64,000 nucleotides of DNA from UBA4874 sp002399435. GTDB lineage: Bacteria; Bacillota; Clostridia; Caldicoprobacterales; DTU083. This document shows positions 17,627-26,398 of the stretch, in pieces. The stretch's first letter is position 1. Every line of letters begins with the position of its first letter. The stretch covers positions 18,442-82,441 of the forward strand of contig DAISGI010000006.1 of NCBI GenBank assembly GCA_036823195.1, written 5' to 3'. The position numbers and the translations under genes were made by a program. The notes under the pieces were generated by a model, which made no database searches, was not told where the DNA came from, and was given only the letters and a program-made list of their open reading frames with translations.

Positions 17627-17655
17627 TTGACTTATTGATAAATTTTGTGTAAAAT
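17627..17655 (+). promoter_or_regulatory. Sigma-A promoter of helD
   Basis: TTGACT (17627-17632) and TAAAAT (17650-17655) are spaced by 17 bp. The leader would be about 135 nt. No riboswitch-like structure is evident. Confidence 0.6.
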
Positions 17656-17797
17656 GAAGTTTACTGCTCTTTTCCTGTGACAGGCAGCTTGCGTCCTCCT
17701 GTACCGGCAATGCGACAAGCCTTTCAGGAATGGCATGCATGCCAGCAGAGAGGGCCTTCTGCTTTGAATGCACAGCATGAATAAGGAGGTGCACCAG

Positions 17798-20071
17798 ATG
17801 GATGCAAAAAAACATCCGGATTACCGCCAGGAGAAAAACAGACTGAACCATACCATTCAGGATATGAATCAAACCATCCTGTCTCAGATGGGCAAAAAGA
17901 CAAAGGTGGATCAAACCATCAAAAAGACAATGATGCATTTTGATTCCGCAGACAGTGAAAAATATATCACAATGATGATCAACACCATGTTTCAGGACCG
18001 GATGGGACAGCGGCTGAAGAATCTTGCCTCTTCCCGGAAAAAGCCTTATTTTGCCCGTATCGATTTTCACGAGGACAGGTCCGCTCATACGGAAAAAGTC
18101 TATATCGGCAAGACTTCCCTGATCCGGGAAAAGGATCACGAAGTCATTATTGTAGACTGGCGTGCTCCCATCGCCAACCTGTATTATGAAGAAAGGCTGG
18201 GAAAAGCAAAATACCATTGTCCGGAAGGTACGGTCTGCGGCGATCTTCGCCTGAAACGGCAATTCTCCGTTGAAAACGGGGAACTACTGGATATTCAGGA
18301 TATCGATATCACCACAAACGACGCATTCCTGCAGTCCTACCTCGGAGCCAACGCCGACAATCGCCTGAAGGACATTGTCTCCACCATTCAGGCGGAACAA
18401 AATCGGGTAATCCGTGCGGATATGTGGAATCCGCTTATCGTGCAGGGAGCTGCCGGCAGCGGAAAAACCACCATAGCCCTTCATCGGATTGCCTACCTTA
18501 TTTATACTTATGAAAAAACCATCCGCCCGGAAAATTTTTTGATTCTCGCGCCCAACAAGCTGTTTCTGAACTATATATCAGAAGTTCTGCCGGAATTGGG
18601 AGCGGAAAATGTAAGGCAGGCCACATTTCCGGACCTTGCCCTGGACTGCCTTCACTGCAGATGGAAAATACAGGATCCCAACGAAAAACTGGCCTTCCTG
18701 ACCGATCCCCACGTGTCTGCCGCCGAATCCGGGCAAATGATGAAATGTTCTCTTTTTAAGTCCTCCATGGACTGGAAACGAATCCTGGAAGCTTATCTTC
18801 ATCAGCTTGAACAGACTTATCTTCCGGAGGGGGATTTCAAGCTGGAGTCCGATACCGTTCTGACACGGGAAGAGATCCAGACCCTGTTTCAAAAGGAATA
18901 TAGCGATCTCCCCTTTCGGAAACGCATGGGGAGAATCCGGTATATCCTGCAGCACAAAGTAAAAAATACGGAGAAACAAATGACCGAACGGATTCAGAAA
19001 GTCTGTGATCAAAAGGTTTCCGCGCTGAAGCAATCTCCCATGAAAGAAAGTGAAAGGAGACAGCGGATCATTCAGATCATTGAGGAAAAGGACGCGACCC
19101 TCGGCAAAGTCCGCAGGGCATCCAAATCCTCCGTAAACTCGTATCTCAGGCAGATCAGGAAAAAAACTCCCCTGGAATATTACAGGGATTTCTTTTTGAG
19201 CGGTGCGTTCGAACAGTTCTCCGAGCCATTTATTGAGCCGGAACAGAGAGAATATATCAGGGAAAGAACCCTGGACCATATCCATCAGGGGAATCCGGAA
19301 ATGGAAGACCTGGCGCCCCTGCTCTATCTGAAGCTGGAAACGGACGGCCTGGATCAAAAGACACCCATCAGGCACGTTGTCGTGGATGAGGCACAGGATC
19401 TCAGTGTCTTTCAGCTATATCTGCTGAAAAGGATGATGCATGGCGGATCCATGACCATATTGGGGGATCTTTGCCAGGGAATTCATTCCTGGCATGGCAT
19501 AACGGACTGGAATACGGTAATAAAAGAGGTATTCCAGGGCAAATGCCGTACCCTTACCCTGAAAAAGAGCTACCGCACCACCGTGGAGATTATGAATGCC
19601 GCCAATGCGGTAGCCCGCAGACTGCCCTACGATCTGCCGCCTGCCGAACCGGTGATCCGTCACGGACAGGCACCCGAGATAAAGCGGGCATGCGATCTTA
19701 CCGAGTTATCTGATAAAATGGCAGAAAACATAAGGGATTGTCGGGAAAACGGCCTGAAGACCATTGCAGTTCTTTGCAAAACAGAAGAGGAGTGCAGAGA
19801 ACTTGGCAAGCGGATCCGAAAAAAGGTTCCGGATATTCAATTGATAACAGGCAAGGAAAGGGAATATCCCGGAGGAACGGTCCTGCTTCCCGGCTATCTG
19901 GCAAAAGGATTGGAATTTGATGCAGTTCTTCTGGCCAACGCTTCGGAAAATTGTTATCCGGAAGACGAGCTGCATACCAAATTGCTGTATGTAGCCATGA
20001 CACGTCCTTTACACAGATTGTATATTTATTATATTGGCAAACTGACACCGCTTCTGAACGGCCTGCCATAA
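17798..20071 (+). CDS. helD: HelD-type UvrD-like helicase / RNA polymerase recycling factor
   Basis: 757 residues from the ATG at 17798, with AAGGAGG 8 nt upstream. An upstream in-frame ATG at 17768 lacks a site. A coiled-coil N-terminal part is followed by the HelD signature IVDWRAPIANLYYE. Walker A is GAAGSGKTT, with VVDEAQDLS as the Walker B/motif II. A long helical insertion separates the two, and KSYRTTVEI and VAMTRP are motifs IV-VI. HelD removes stalled RNA polymerase from DNA in Bacillota. Its stop codon sits inside a 40-bp repeat unit. Confidence 0.92.
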   Translation: MDAKKHPDYRQEKNRLNHTIQDMNQTILSQMGKKTKVDQTIKKTMMHFDSADSEKYITMMINTMFQDRMGQRLKNLASSRKKPYFARIDFHEDRSAHTEKVYIGKTSLIREKDHEVIIVDWRAPIANLYYEERLGKAKYHCPEGTVCGDLRLKRQFSVENGELLDIQDIDITTNDAFLQSYLGANADNRLKDIVSTIQAEQNRVIRADMWNPLIVQGAAGSGKTTIALHRIAYLIYTYEKTIRPENFLILAPNKLFLNYISEVLPELGAENVRQATFPDLALDCLHCRWKIQDPNEKLAFLTDPHVSAAESGQMMKCSLFKSSMDWKRILEAYLHQLEQTYLPEGDFKLESDTVLTREEIQTLFQKEYSDLPFRKRMGRIRYILQHKVKNTEKQMTERIQKVCDQKVSALKQSPMKESERRQRIIQIIEEKDATLGKVRRASKSSVNSYLRQIRKKTPLEYYRDFFLSGAFEQFSEPFIEPEQREYIRERTLDHIHQGNPEMEDLAPLLYLKLETDGLDQKTPIRHVVVDEAQDLSVFQLYLLKRMMHGGSMTILGDLCQGIHSWHGITDWNTVIKEVFQGKCRTLTLKKSYRTTVEIMNAANAVARRLPYDLPPAEPVIRHGQAPEIKRACDLTELSDKMAENIRDCRENGLKTIAVLCKTEEECRELGKRIRKKVPDIQLITGKEREYPGGTVLLPGYLAKGLEFDAVLLANASENCYPEDELHTKLLYVAMTRPLHRLYIYYIGKLTPLLNGLP

Positions 20072-20160
20072 GCTGCGCCTTTTCTTTCCATATGCCAATG
20101 GCCTGCCATTAGCTGCACCTCTTCTTTCCATATGCCAATGGCTTGCTGTGAACTACCCTT
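20061..20160. repeat. 40-bp tandem repeat spanning the helD stop codon
   Basis: Units 20061-20100 and 20101-20140 differ at about five positions, and a third diverged unit starts at 20141. The first unit contains the last codons of helD (Leu-Pro-stop), so the 3' end of the gene has been copied downstream of itself. Confidence 0.85.
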
Positions 20161-20187
20161 TTTTTCCATATAATCATTTGTATTTTC

Positions 20188-20216
20188 TTGTCCTTTTTTA
20201 TAGAGTATGTTAAACT
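20188..20216 (+). promoter_or_regulatory. Candidate sigma-A promoter for the secreted C-anchored protein gene
   Basis: TTGTCC (20188-20193) and TAAACT (20211-20216) are spaced by 17 bp, about 60 bp before the gene start. Confidence 0.45.
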
Positions 20217-20274
20217 GATAAAGTATAGGAATGTACTTTATATAAGCTATTTTATTTGAAAGGCAGGAACCATC

Positions 20275-21609
20275 ATGAAAAGAAACCTATCGCTGTTGTG
20301 TGTGCTGATGATACTGGCCATACCAGTTGCAGCAGGAGCCATGCCATCTTCCCTGTCCAGGGAATCCTCCTCCGTCGTACTGCATAAAAATGAAAGCGTA
20401 CAGGTGGTTTCCTATAAAGCTTATCTGAAAGTAGATTCTGACGTTACCAAAACCAATGCCACTCTGGTTCTTCTGAACACAAGCCCGGAGTCGGAAGCAA
20501 AATTCACCATGGGTATACCTTCTTCCATAGACCAGGGCACCACAAAAATATCCGGTCTGGAGGTCTTCATGGATGGAGAGCACGCAAAAACCGTCCTCCG
20601 AAGGGATCGTACAAAATCAGAAGAGGCCTTTGCACGGGACATTCCGGACCATTGGTACACATGGAAGATCAGCCTGTCTCCAAACGAACACAGAGTGATC
20701 CGCCTGTCCTATTCCACGGAGAATCAAATAGAGCAAAATGGCACCAAAAGCATAGGAATCCCGCTGGAGTATCTGAAGTCCTGGAGCGGCACGGCCCAAA
20801 ATGTTGAAGTTGTCGTAAATATGGGTGATCAGGATGTGCAGGCTCCCTGTGCCTTGACTCCCAATCCCCTCCCTCAGGAATATGACGGAAGAGGACGTTT
20901 GGCCTGGCGATATCGGAATTCTGAAGTTCCGGAGGCGATTCGTCTCGTCTTCTGCCCTGTGGAGCAGGCGGCAGCAGACTACATTCTGACACATGGCTCC
21001 AGCGATTCCACCATCCAATCCATTGGAAAGGCCTTTCTCAACCAGTCCTACGAAGAGACCATCCACAGTATTGATGAATATCTGAATGCGCAGGGGGACA
21101 CGCCTTTAAAAAACGAGCTTCTGTTTTTAAAGGCACTGTCCTGTCAGGGGTTGTATCAGGAAGATCAAATGTCCGCAATTTACGACCAATTGAAGGAACA
21201 GCCTCTTTACGGAGAATTGGAAAGTACCATGAAGAGCCGGATGATATTCGATCAGTATCATTATAAGAAAGATTCATCGGCGGACGATGCGGAGCTCTCC
21301 AAATACCTGAATCAATCCAAAAATCTTGTTGCGGACAATGCACTGTTCCAGAATTGGATAAAGGAGGAACTTTCCACCCTGTCCTCCTCTGACGTTGCGC
21401 CAAAGCCCACCGCAAAGGCGACCCCGCCAAAAACGGAAACGGCATCCGTGGACAAGAACGGAGAAAAGCTGATAAAGTCCGTATCCGTGGGTGGAGTGGA
21501 CATTCCGGTTGAATTGATCTTTCTGGCCATTTTGCTGATTCTTCTTCTTCTGATTATTCATTCCATAAGGAAGAGGAGGCGAAGGAGAAAAAACTATATC
21601 TTCCGTTAA
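20275..21609 (+). CDS. Secreted protein with C-terminal membrane anchor, function unknown
   Basis: 444 residues. An N-terminal signal peptide (LLCVLMILAIPVAAGAMP) is followed by about 200 residues rich in beta strands. A helical, TPR-like stretch then runs near 220-340 (AFLNQSYEETIHSIDEYLN). A Ser/Thr/Pro linker leads to a C-terminal span (IPVELIFLAILLILLLLII) with a strongly basic tail (RKRRRRRKN). The bulk should therefore face outside with the tail in the cytoplasm. The N-terminal half resembles interdomain beta-sandwiches of envelope proteins, but I recognise no family. AAGGCAGGAACC precedes the ATG. Confidence 0.8.
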   Translation: MKRNLSLLCVLMILAIPVAAGAMPSSLSRESSSVVLHKNESVQVVSYKAYLKVDSDVTKTNATLVLLNTSPESEAKFTMGIPSSIDQGTTKISGLEVFMDGEHAKTVLRRDRTKSEEAFARDIPDHWYTWKISLSPNEHRVIRLSYSTENQIEQNGTKSIGIPLEYLKSWSGTAQNVEVVVNMGDQDVQAPCALTPNPLPQEYDGRGRLAWRYRNSEVPEAIRLVFCPVEQAAADYILTHGSSDSTIQSIGKAFLNQSYEETIHSIDEYLNAQGDTPLKNELLFLKALSCQGLYQEDQMSAIYDQLKEQPLYGELESTMKSRMIFDQYHYKKDSSADDAELSKYLNQSKNLVADNALFQNWIKEELSTLSSSDVAPKPTAKATPPKTETASVDKNGEKLIKSVSVGGVDIPVELIFLAILLILLLLIIHSIRKRRRRRKNYIFR

Positions 21610-21755
21610 ATTCAACAGATCAGGGCAGAAAAGTTTCACTTTAACAGAACGCCATTTTGTCTGAATGAACAAAGACAATACGGAGAGGAATTGGTTCCGC
21701 CCCAGCAGATGCCAATGTCCATTCGGTGCTGGAAGATATTTTACGAGGAGGCTCT

Positions 21756-22262
21756 ATGGATAGCATCATACCATTTGTGAATCACTACATAACAGAAATA
21801 GTCTTAAGCGCAGCCATTTTATCCCTGATTTCCTTTTTGATTGTCCTGGCCAACTACTTTCGAACCAGCAAAATACTTCGAAAATATAAACGGCTTATGA
21901 GAGGCAGCAACAATAAGAATCTGGAAGCAATGCTGAATCAGCACATGGACAGACTGGAGAGCCGACTTTCCGGTATCCGGGATCTGGAGCTTTCCATTCC
22001 CTCCATGAACAGCAGAATGAACCAGTGCCTGCAGCGGGTTGGTATCGTTCGCTACAACGCCTTTGAACGAATGGGCGGGAATCAAAGCTTTTCTGTAGCA
22101 CTGCTGGATGAGAAGGGAAACGGCATCGTATTGACAGGCCTTTACAGCAGAAACTCCTCTGCTATATTTGCCAAGCCAATCCAGAGTGGACTATCCACCT
22201 ATGACCTTTCCAATGAAGAAAAAGAAGCGATCGACAAGGCTTTTCAATCGTCTTCTACATAA
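21756..22262 (+). CDS. DUF4446 family protein
   Basis: 168 residues from the ATG at 21756, just after GAGGAGG. An upstream in-frame ATG at 21726 is less likely. There is one membrane span near 15-38, a basic coiled-coil segment, then the DUF4446 core with VRYNAFERMGGNQSFSVALL and GLYSRNSSAIFAKPI. Function is unknown. In Clostridia it commonly lies near parB, yyaC and the origin, as it does here. Confidence 0.88.
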   Translation: MDSIIPFVNHYITEIVLSAAILSLISFLIVLANYFRTSKILRKYKRLMRGSNNKNLEAMLNQHMDRLESRLSGIRDLELSIPSMNSRMNQCLQRVGIVRYNAFERMGGNQSFSVALLDEKGNGIVLTGLYSRNSSAIFAKPIQSGLSTYDLSNEEKEAIDKAFQSSST

Positions 22263-22322
22263 ATGCATAATAGGGACACCTTTCCGTAACAATAATAAAA
22301 TAAACAGCGGAGGTGTTTTTTT

Positions 22323-22625
22323 ATGCAAACAATTATTCTGGAGCGGGGAATGGAAGAACTGAAAACGATACTGGAACAGCATGGGTATCATACTGTATAT
22401 GAAGATGAGGGAAGCAGCACCGCAACCTGTTATATCTATCGGGGCCAGAATCCTTTGAGCCAAAAAACCTTTCCTTCCTTCCAGAACATTGAAGGAATTT
22501 TCGATGCAGCTGCTTCCGGTCCCAATATTCTAATGATTCCCGCAGAGAATAAGACACCGGAGGAAATCATAGCCATGATTGAAAACAGAGTATACAGTCC
22601 GCTGTTTCCTCCCGGTTATTTCTGA
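22323..22625 (+). CDS. YkuS-like UPF0180 family protein
   Basis: 100 residues. The N-terminal pattern of a short strand, helix and strand (MEELKTILEQHGYHTVYED) and the small size fit the UPF0180/YkuS family, whose function is unknown. The match is by pattern, not by a unique motif. GGAGGTG lies 7 nt before the ATG. Its last 10 bp overlap the end of the convergent yyaC gene. Confidence 0.6.
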   Translation: MQTIILERGMEELKTILEQHGYHTVYEDEGSSTATCYIYRGQNPLSQKTFPSFQNIEGIFDAAASGPNILMIPAENKTPEEIIAMIENRVYSPLFPPGYF

Positions 22626-23251
22626 TCCTGCTTTTGAGACGTCTCATGGTCCGATATCTTATCGGGCAGAAACGAGTGCCTGTCTTCCTTGTCGTCTATG
22701 TATTTCCATATGGTAAAGTGTATTCCATTACTTATGGTATCCGCCATTCGCATGACCAGATTCAACCGGGTATTTTGCAGGGTCAGATATTCCATAAAGC
22801 CACTCATGTTGACAACCCCTGTGATATGCATATGCCCGATCTCCGGCAGCTCCTTGTTGACTCCCGCTCCGGGACGCAGCGGACCCTTGCCGATCGTGAT
22901 CTGACCGATGCGTTCCGGTTTTCCCAGGCAGGCATCAATCCCAATCAGAAAAGGATGTTTATGCTTCCGCCCAATGCTGTGGATCTCTTCCTTCAGATTC
23001 TTGGCGTGAACAGGGTGATCCAGGGTTCCATAGACCGATACCATACTGTATTGAATTAGCTGAAGCTTATGTCCTACCAAAGGCCCCAGGCAATCTCCGG
23101 TGGAACGATCCGTTCCGATACAGACGATTACGATATCTCCAAACTTCCTGGAATAGCAGCTCCGGAAGATTCTTTCAAACCCTCTGCTGAATCGGGTTAA
23201 TGCATGGGGATCCCTTACATCGACTGATATTTCATCATGAACATTCTCCAT
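22616..23251 (-). CDS. yyaC: Spore protease YyaC (DUF1256)
   Basis: 211 residues. The signature VCIGTDRSTGDCLGPLVGHKL and the later LIGIDACLG and GPLRPGAGVNKELP are typical of YyaC, a Gpr-related putative spore protease. It is good evidence that the organism sporulates. GGGAGG lies 5 nt before the ATG. It is convergent with the UPF0180-type gene and divergent from the next plus-strand gene. The intergenic 23252-23498 holds no clear vegetative promoter for it, so a sporulation sigma factor is possible. Confidence 0.92.
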   Translation of the reverse strand: MENVHDEISVDVRDPHALTRFSRGFERIFRSCYSRKFGDIVIVCIGTDRSTGDCLGPLVGHKLQLIQYSMVSVYGTLDHPVHAKNLKEEIHSIGRKHKHPFLIGIDACLGKPERIGQITIGKGPLRPGAGVNKELPEIGHMHITGVVNMSGFMEYLTLQNTRLNLVMRMADTISNGIHFTIWKYIDDKEDRHSFLPDKISDHETSQKQDQK

Positions 23252-23498
23252 ACGAACCTCCCATTGATTTAATGGACGGACTTTCGTTTATTCTTTCCCT
23301 TTTCTTCCGTAATCATGTAACTACCTGGTTTATTTCTCCATTCATCCTATCTTATGTTTAAAAATCGTCCACTTATGCCGGTTCATGGGATGTCTCCCTA
23401 TGTTTTTTAAATGCCGGGCTTCTGTTATTTGTATGAAATGCAGGATTTTGTTGATTTATAACGAATCATATTTAAAGTGATACGAAAGGAGAAGTAGA

Positions 23499-24638
23499 AT
23501 GCACCGAAGATGGAAAATCATCCTGATTTTATTGATAGTGGCAGTTCTTGTCACATCTTATTTTTATATGCCCTATATTCGTCAAATGGTCCATCCCGAT
23601 TTGATCCTTGCTTCTTCCGGGAAGGCGATTCCCTTTTCCCAGGAGGAATTCCTGCATTTTTATAAGGACGGCATGGTCCTCTGCGGTTCTCCTTCCCGCT
23701 TTTACAGCTGGGACGGAGCGGAACAGAAATCACCCTTTGAACAGGAAGATGTCTCAGCGGAAGGGGAGAAGATTTCCATTGTCGCCCATTCAAAGCACTA
23801 CATCGTTACGGCAGGGAATCGTATCTATAATACGCAGACCGTACCCTTTAGCAAAGTCTATGAAAATAAGGACCTTTCTATTTGGGATATCAAAGAGTGC
23901 GGCGACTTTCTCCTGCTTCTGGTAAAGAATAAGGAATCCATCATAGAGCCCCTGATTTTCGCAAGAGGAGAGGATTCCTTGCTCCCACTGGATGGGATGG
24001 GGGATGCAAAATTTCTTTCTGCCGACAGTCCGATGGGCGAGGAGGGCAATAAGGATCTTTCCCTGCTGACCATGAGTATGGATAACCCGGTGCCCTTCTC
24101 CCGGATTTTTCATTTTGTAAACCGGAATGAACTGTTCGGCGTTCTTTCCCTGAAAGACCAGTTGCTATATAATATATACCGGCTCAGGGACACGGTCGTC
24201 CTGATGGGAAACAGGGATATATTATGTTACAATGTGAATGGAAAGCAGAAATGGTCCATAAAAAACAATTTTGATGGAAAATTTGATGCAATCCACGGAA
24301 AGGATGGTCTGTTGTTGTATTTCCCGAATTGTTCGGATATAGAAAAGGAAAAAGGGAATGGTCTGACAGTGAATAACAGCGGAGAGTATTCCGTTAAGAT
24401 ATTTCCAAAATATTTAACCAACTTACAGCCTTATCAGAATGGCTATCTTGGATTGGAATATGGAAGAACAGTGGTGTTCCTCGGCAAGACGGGAGAAATC
24501 CTAAAGAAGCAAAACTTGAAAGAACCGGTGAATGCCATTGAGATCAATCCTTACCAGTCAGAACGTCTGTATGTTCGCACAAAAAACAATGACTTGCAGA
24601 TTTATACACCTAAAAAACAGGGGGAGAACAAAAAATGA
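23499..24638 (+). CDS. Membrane-anchored, possibly beta-propeller protein, function unknown
   Basis: 379 residues. A single N-terminal span (IILILLIVAVLVTSYFYMPY) anchors an extracytoplasmic domain. That domain consists of repeated short strands with Trp, Tyr and Gly turns (YSWDGAEQK, ILCYNVNGKQKWSIKN, VVFLGKTGEILKKQ), as in PQQ- or WD-like propellers. It resembles the DUF5711-type proteins of Clostridia, which I state only as likely. AAAGGAG lies 7 to 8 nt before the ATG. It overlaps the CvpA gene by 4 bp (ATGA), so the two are coupled. Confidence 0.72.
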   Translation: MHRRWKIILILLIVAVLVTSYFYMPYIRQMVHPDLILASSGKAIPFSQEEFLHFYKDGMVLCGSPSRFYSWDGAEQKSPFEQEDVSAEGEKISIVAHSKHYIVTAGNRIYNTQTVPFSKVYENKDLSIWDIKECGDFLLLLVKNKESIIEPLIFARGEDSLLPLDGMGDAKFLSADSPMGEEGNKDLSLLTMSMDNPVPFSRIFHFVNRNELFGVLSLKDQLLYNIYRLRDTVVLMGNRDILCYNVNGKQKWSIKNNFDGKFDAIHGKDGLLLYFPNCSDIEKEKGNGLTVNNSGEYSVKIFPKYLTNLQPYQNGYLGLEYGRTVVFLGKTGEILKKQNLKEPVNAIEINPYQSERLYVRTKNNDLQIYTPKKQGENKK

Positions 24639-25336
24639 ATATCCTGGATATTGCAATACTCTTTATTATGGCTGTCTGTATGCTGAACGGTGCATACAAT
24701 GGATTTATCCTGTCTGCACTGCATGCAGCATCTTTCTTTTTGTCCTGGATCATTGCCGCGATTTTTTATCCTATTTTGACGGAGTTTATTGTCAGCCGAT
24801 TTCCAAAGCTATTGAGCACCACTGCATTTTATGTGGACGGCTCTTCCAGGATTGGGAATGTGGAGAATAAGCTGGCCAGGATCAGTTCTTTCTCAAAGGA
24901 TCAGCTTTCCCATGTTATGGAGAAAGCCGATTTGCCCAATCCCTTTTTCAGAATCCTGAAATCCAATATTTTTAAATCAGCAAATGGAACAAAAGCCCTT
25001 GGCGATTTTTTTGACACGACTATGGCAACCATCGTGATTCATATTATCAGTTTCCTTTTGTTGTTTCTGGCAACGAAACTGATTTTAAACATTGTAATCA
25101 ACACGTTTAAAACGGTACGAGATCTGCCTGTCCTCAAGCAGCTTGATGGGGTGGCTGGAATGGGCTTTGGCCTGATATGTGGGATCTTCCTAATCTATAT
25201 GCTCTTTGCTCTTGTTCCCATTCTGATGACGATTGCTCCTGCCAATATCATCAATGAATTTTTGGATGGATCCCTTTTCGCAAAATTTTTCTATACCACC
25301 AATGTTTTTACAAACCTCATTCGTGGAAGTCTATAG
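24635..25336 (+). CDS. cvpA: CvpA family membrane protein
   Basis: 233 residues with four or five spans. The N-terminus NILDIAILFIMAVCMLNGAYNGFI matches the CvpA/colicin V production family. The second hydrophobic pair with LPVLKQLDGVAGMGFGLICG is the usual C-terminal signature. Its role is uncertain and it has been linked to envelope homeostasis. It is the last plus-strand gene before the parS array, and its stop lies 10 bp before the first site. Confidence 0.85.
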   Translation: MNILDIAILFIMAVCMLNGAYNGFILSALHAASFFLSWIIAAIFYPILTEFIVSRFPKLLSTTAFYVDGSSRIGNVENKLARISSFSKDQLSHVMEKADLPNPFFRILKSNIFKSANGTKALGDFFDTTMATIVIHIISFLLLFLATKLILNIVINTFKTVRDLPVLKQLDGVAGMGFGLICGIFLIYMLFALVPILMTIAPANIINEFLDGSLFAKFFYTTNVFTNLIRGSL

Positions 25337-25345
25337 ATGTTAAAA

Positions 25346-25508
25346 TGTTTCACGTGGAACAATTCCTATGATAGCAACCTGCAAAACATCATAATGTTTC
25401 ACGTGGAACAATTTATATGATAGCAACCTGCAAAACATCACAATGTTTCACGTGGAACAATTCCTATGATAGCAACCTGCAAAACATCATAATGTTTCAC
25501 GTGGAACA
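25346..25508. repeat. parS array: four perfect parS sites in 49-bp tandem repeats
   Basis: TGTTTCACGTGGAACA, the exact reverse complement of the Bacillus subtilis parS sequence TGTTCCACGTGAAACA, occurs at 25346-25361, 25395-25410, 25444-25459 and 25493-25508. All are in one orientation at exactly 49-bp spacing. The 33-bp spacers are nearly identical, so this is a true tandem amplification. ParB, encoded immediately to the right, should load here and spread. Confidence 0.96.
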
Positions 25509-25519
25509 TTATTTTGCTT

Positions 25520-26398
25520 TTATTGCTGATAGGATACTCTGTTGATAATCCGTTCCAGATCCTCATTGCTATAATATTCAATTTCTATAATTCCTTTCTT
25601 TGCACCGGGTCGGATCTGTACTTTGGTGCCAAGAGATTCTTCCAATCCGTTTTCAATCTCCGTGATATAGCCTGGCTTCTCCTTTGCAGTCTTTTTAATT
25701 TTCTTCTTGTTTATATTTTGAATAATTTTTTCGGTATCCCGTACATTTAAATTCTTCACCAGTATCATCTCTGCAACTTCTTCACGCAGCTTTTTGTCTT
25801 CAATGGAAAGCAATGCCTTTGCATGTCCGGTTGTGATCCGCTTTTCGGATAAATACTCCTGTATCCTGCCGGAAAGTTGCAACAGCCGCAGCGCATTTGC
25901 AACAGCAGGCCGGCTTCTCCCCAGGCGCTCCGCCGCTTCTTCCTGGGTAAGATTCATCTTGTCCACCAACTGCTGAATTCCCTGTGCCTCTTCGATGGGG
26001 TTGAGATCCTCCCTCTGTAAATTCTCAATCAGCCCAATTTCAATGACCTCTTTCTCTGTCAAATCCATTATCATTGCAGGTATGGTTAGGAGTCCAGCTT
26101 CCCTGGCTGCTCTCCAGCGTCTCTCACCGGCTACGATCTGATATCGAAGACCGCTTTTTTTCACAATAATGGGTTGTACGACCCCATGGCTTCGAATAGA
26201 ATCGGCCAGTTCCTGAATCCCCTCTTTAGTAAACTGCTTGCGGGGTTGATCTGGATTGGGATCAATATCGTTAACCCTGATTTCCTGTATTTGATTTTTT
26301 CCTTTATCGCCTGGTGCCTCATCCGCTGTTTCTGTTTCTTCCCTGTAACTTTCAAACAGGGCATCCAGTCCCCTTCCCAGTCCTTTTTTCATCGCCAT
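25520..26398 (-). CDS. parB: Chromosome partitioning protein ParB / Spo0J
   Basis: 292 residues. The N-terminal CTPase/ParB domain has NPDQPRK and GERRWRAA. It is followed by the helix-turn-helix that reads parS (LTQEEAAERLGRSRPAVANALRLLQL, 26 residues shown here by position near 160-185 only in part) and a C-terminal dimerisation domain. It partners with ParA for origin segregation. It overlaps parA by 10 bp, and the parS array lies only 12 bp after its stop. Confidence 0.96.
   Translation of the reverse strand: MAMKKGLGRGLDALFESYREETETADEAPGDKGKNQIQEIRVNDIDPNPDQPRKQFTKEGIQELADSIRSHGVVQPIIVKKSGLRYQIVAGERRWRAAREAGLLTIPAMIMDLTEKEVIEIGLIENLQREDLNPIEEAQGIQQLVDKMNLTQEEAAERLGRSRPAVANALRLLQLSGRIQEYLSEKRITTGHAKALLSIEDKKLREEVAEMILVKNLNVRDTEKIIQNINKKKIKKTAKEKPGYITEIENGLEESLGTKVQIRPGAKKGIIEIEYYSNEDLERIINRVSYQQ

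Noticed and set aside
17387..18262. 291-codon open frame antisense to helD
   Set aside because: Lies opposite the strongly supported helD and GAF-sensor genes, has no ribosome site and no recognisable domain; a shadow frame.
25346..25508. CRISPR-like array
   Set aside because: The regular 49-bp spacing looks like a repeat-spacer array, but the spacers are nearly identical and the conserved core is parS. No cas genes are present.
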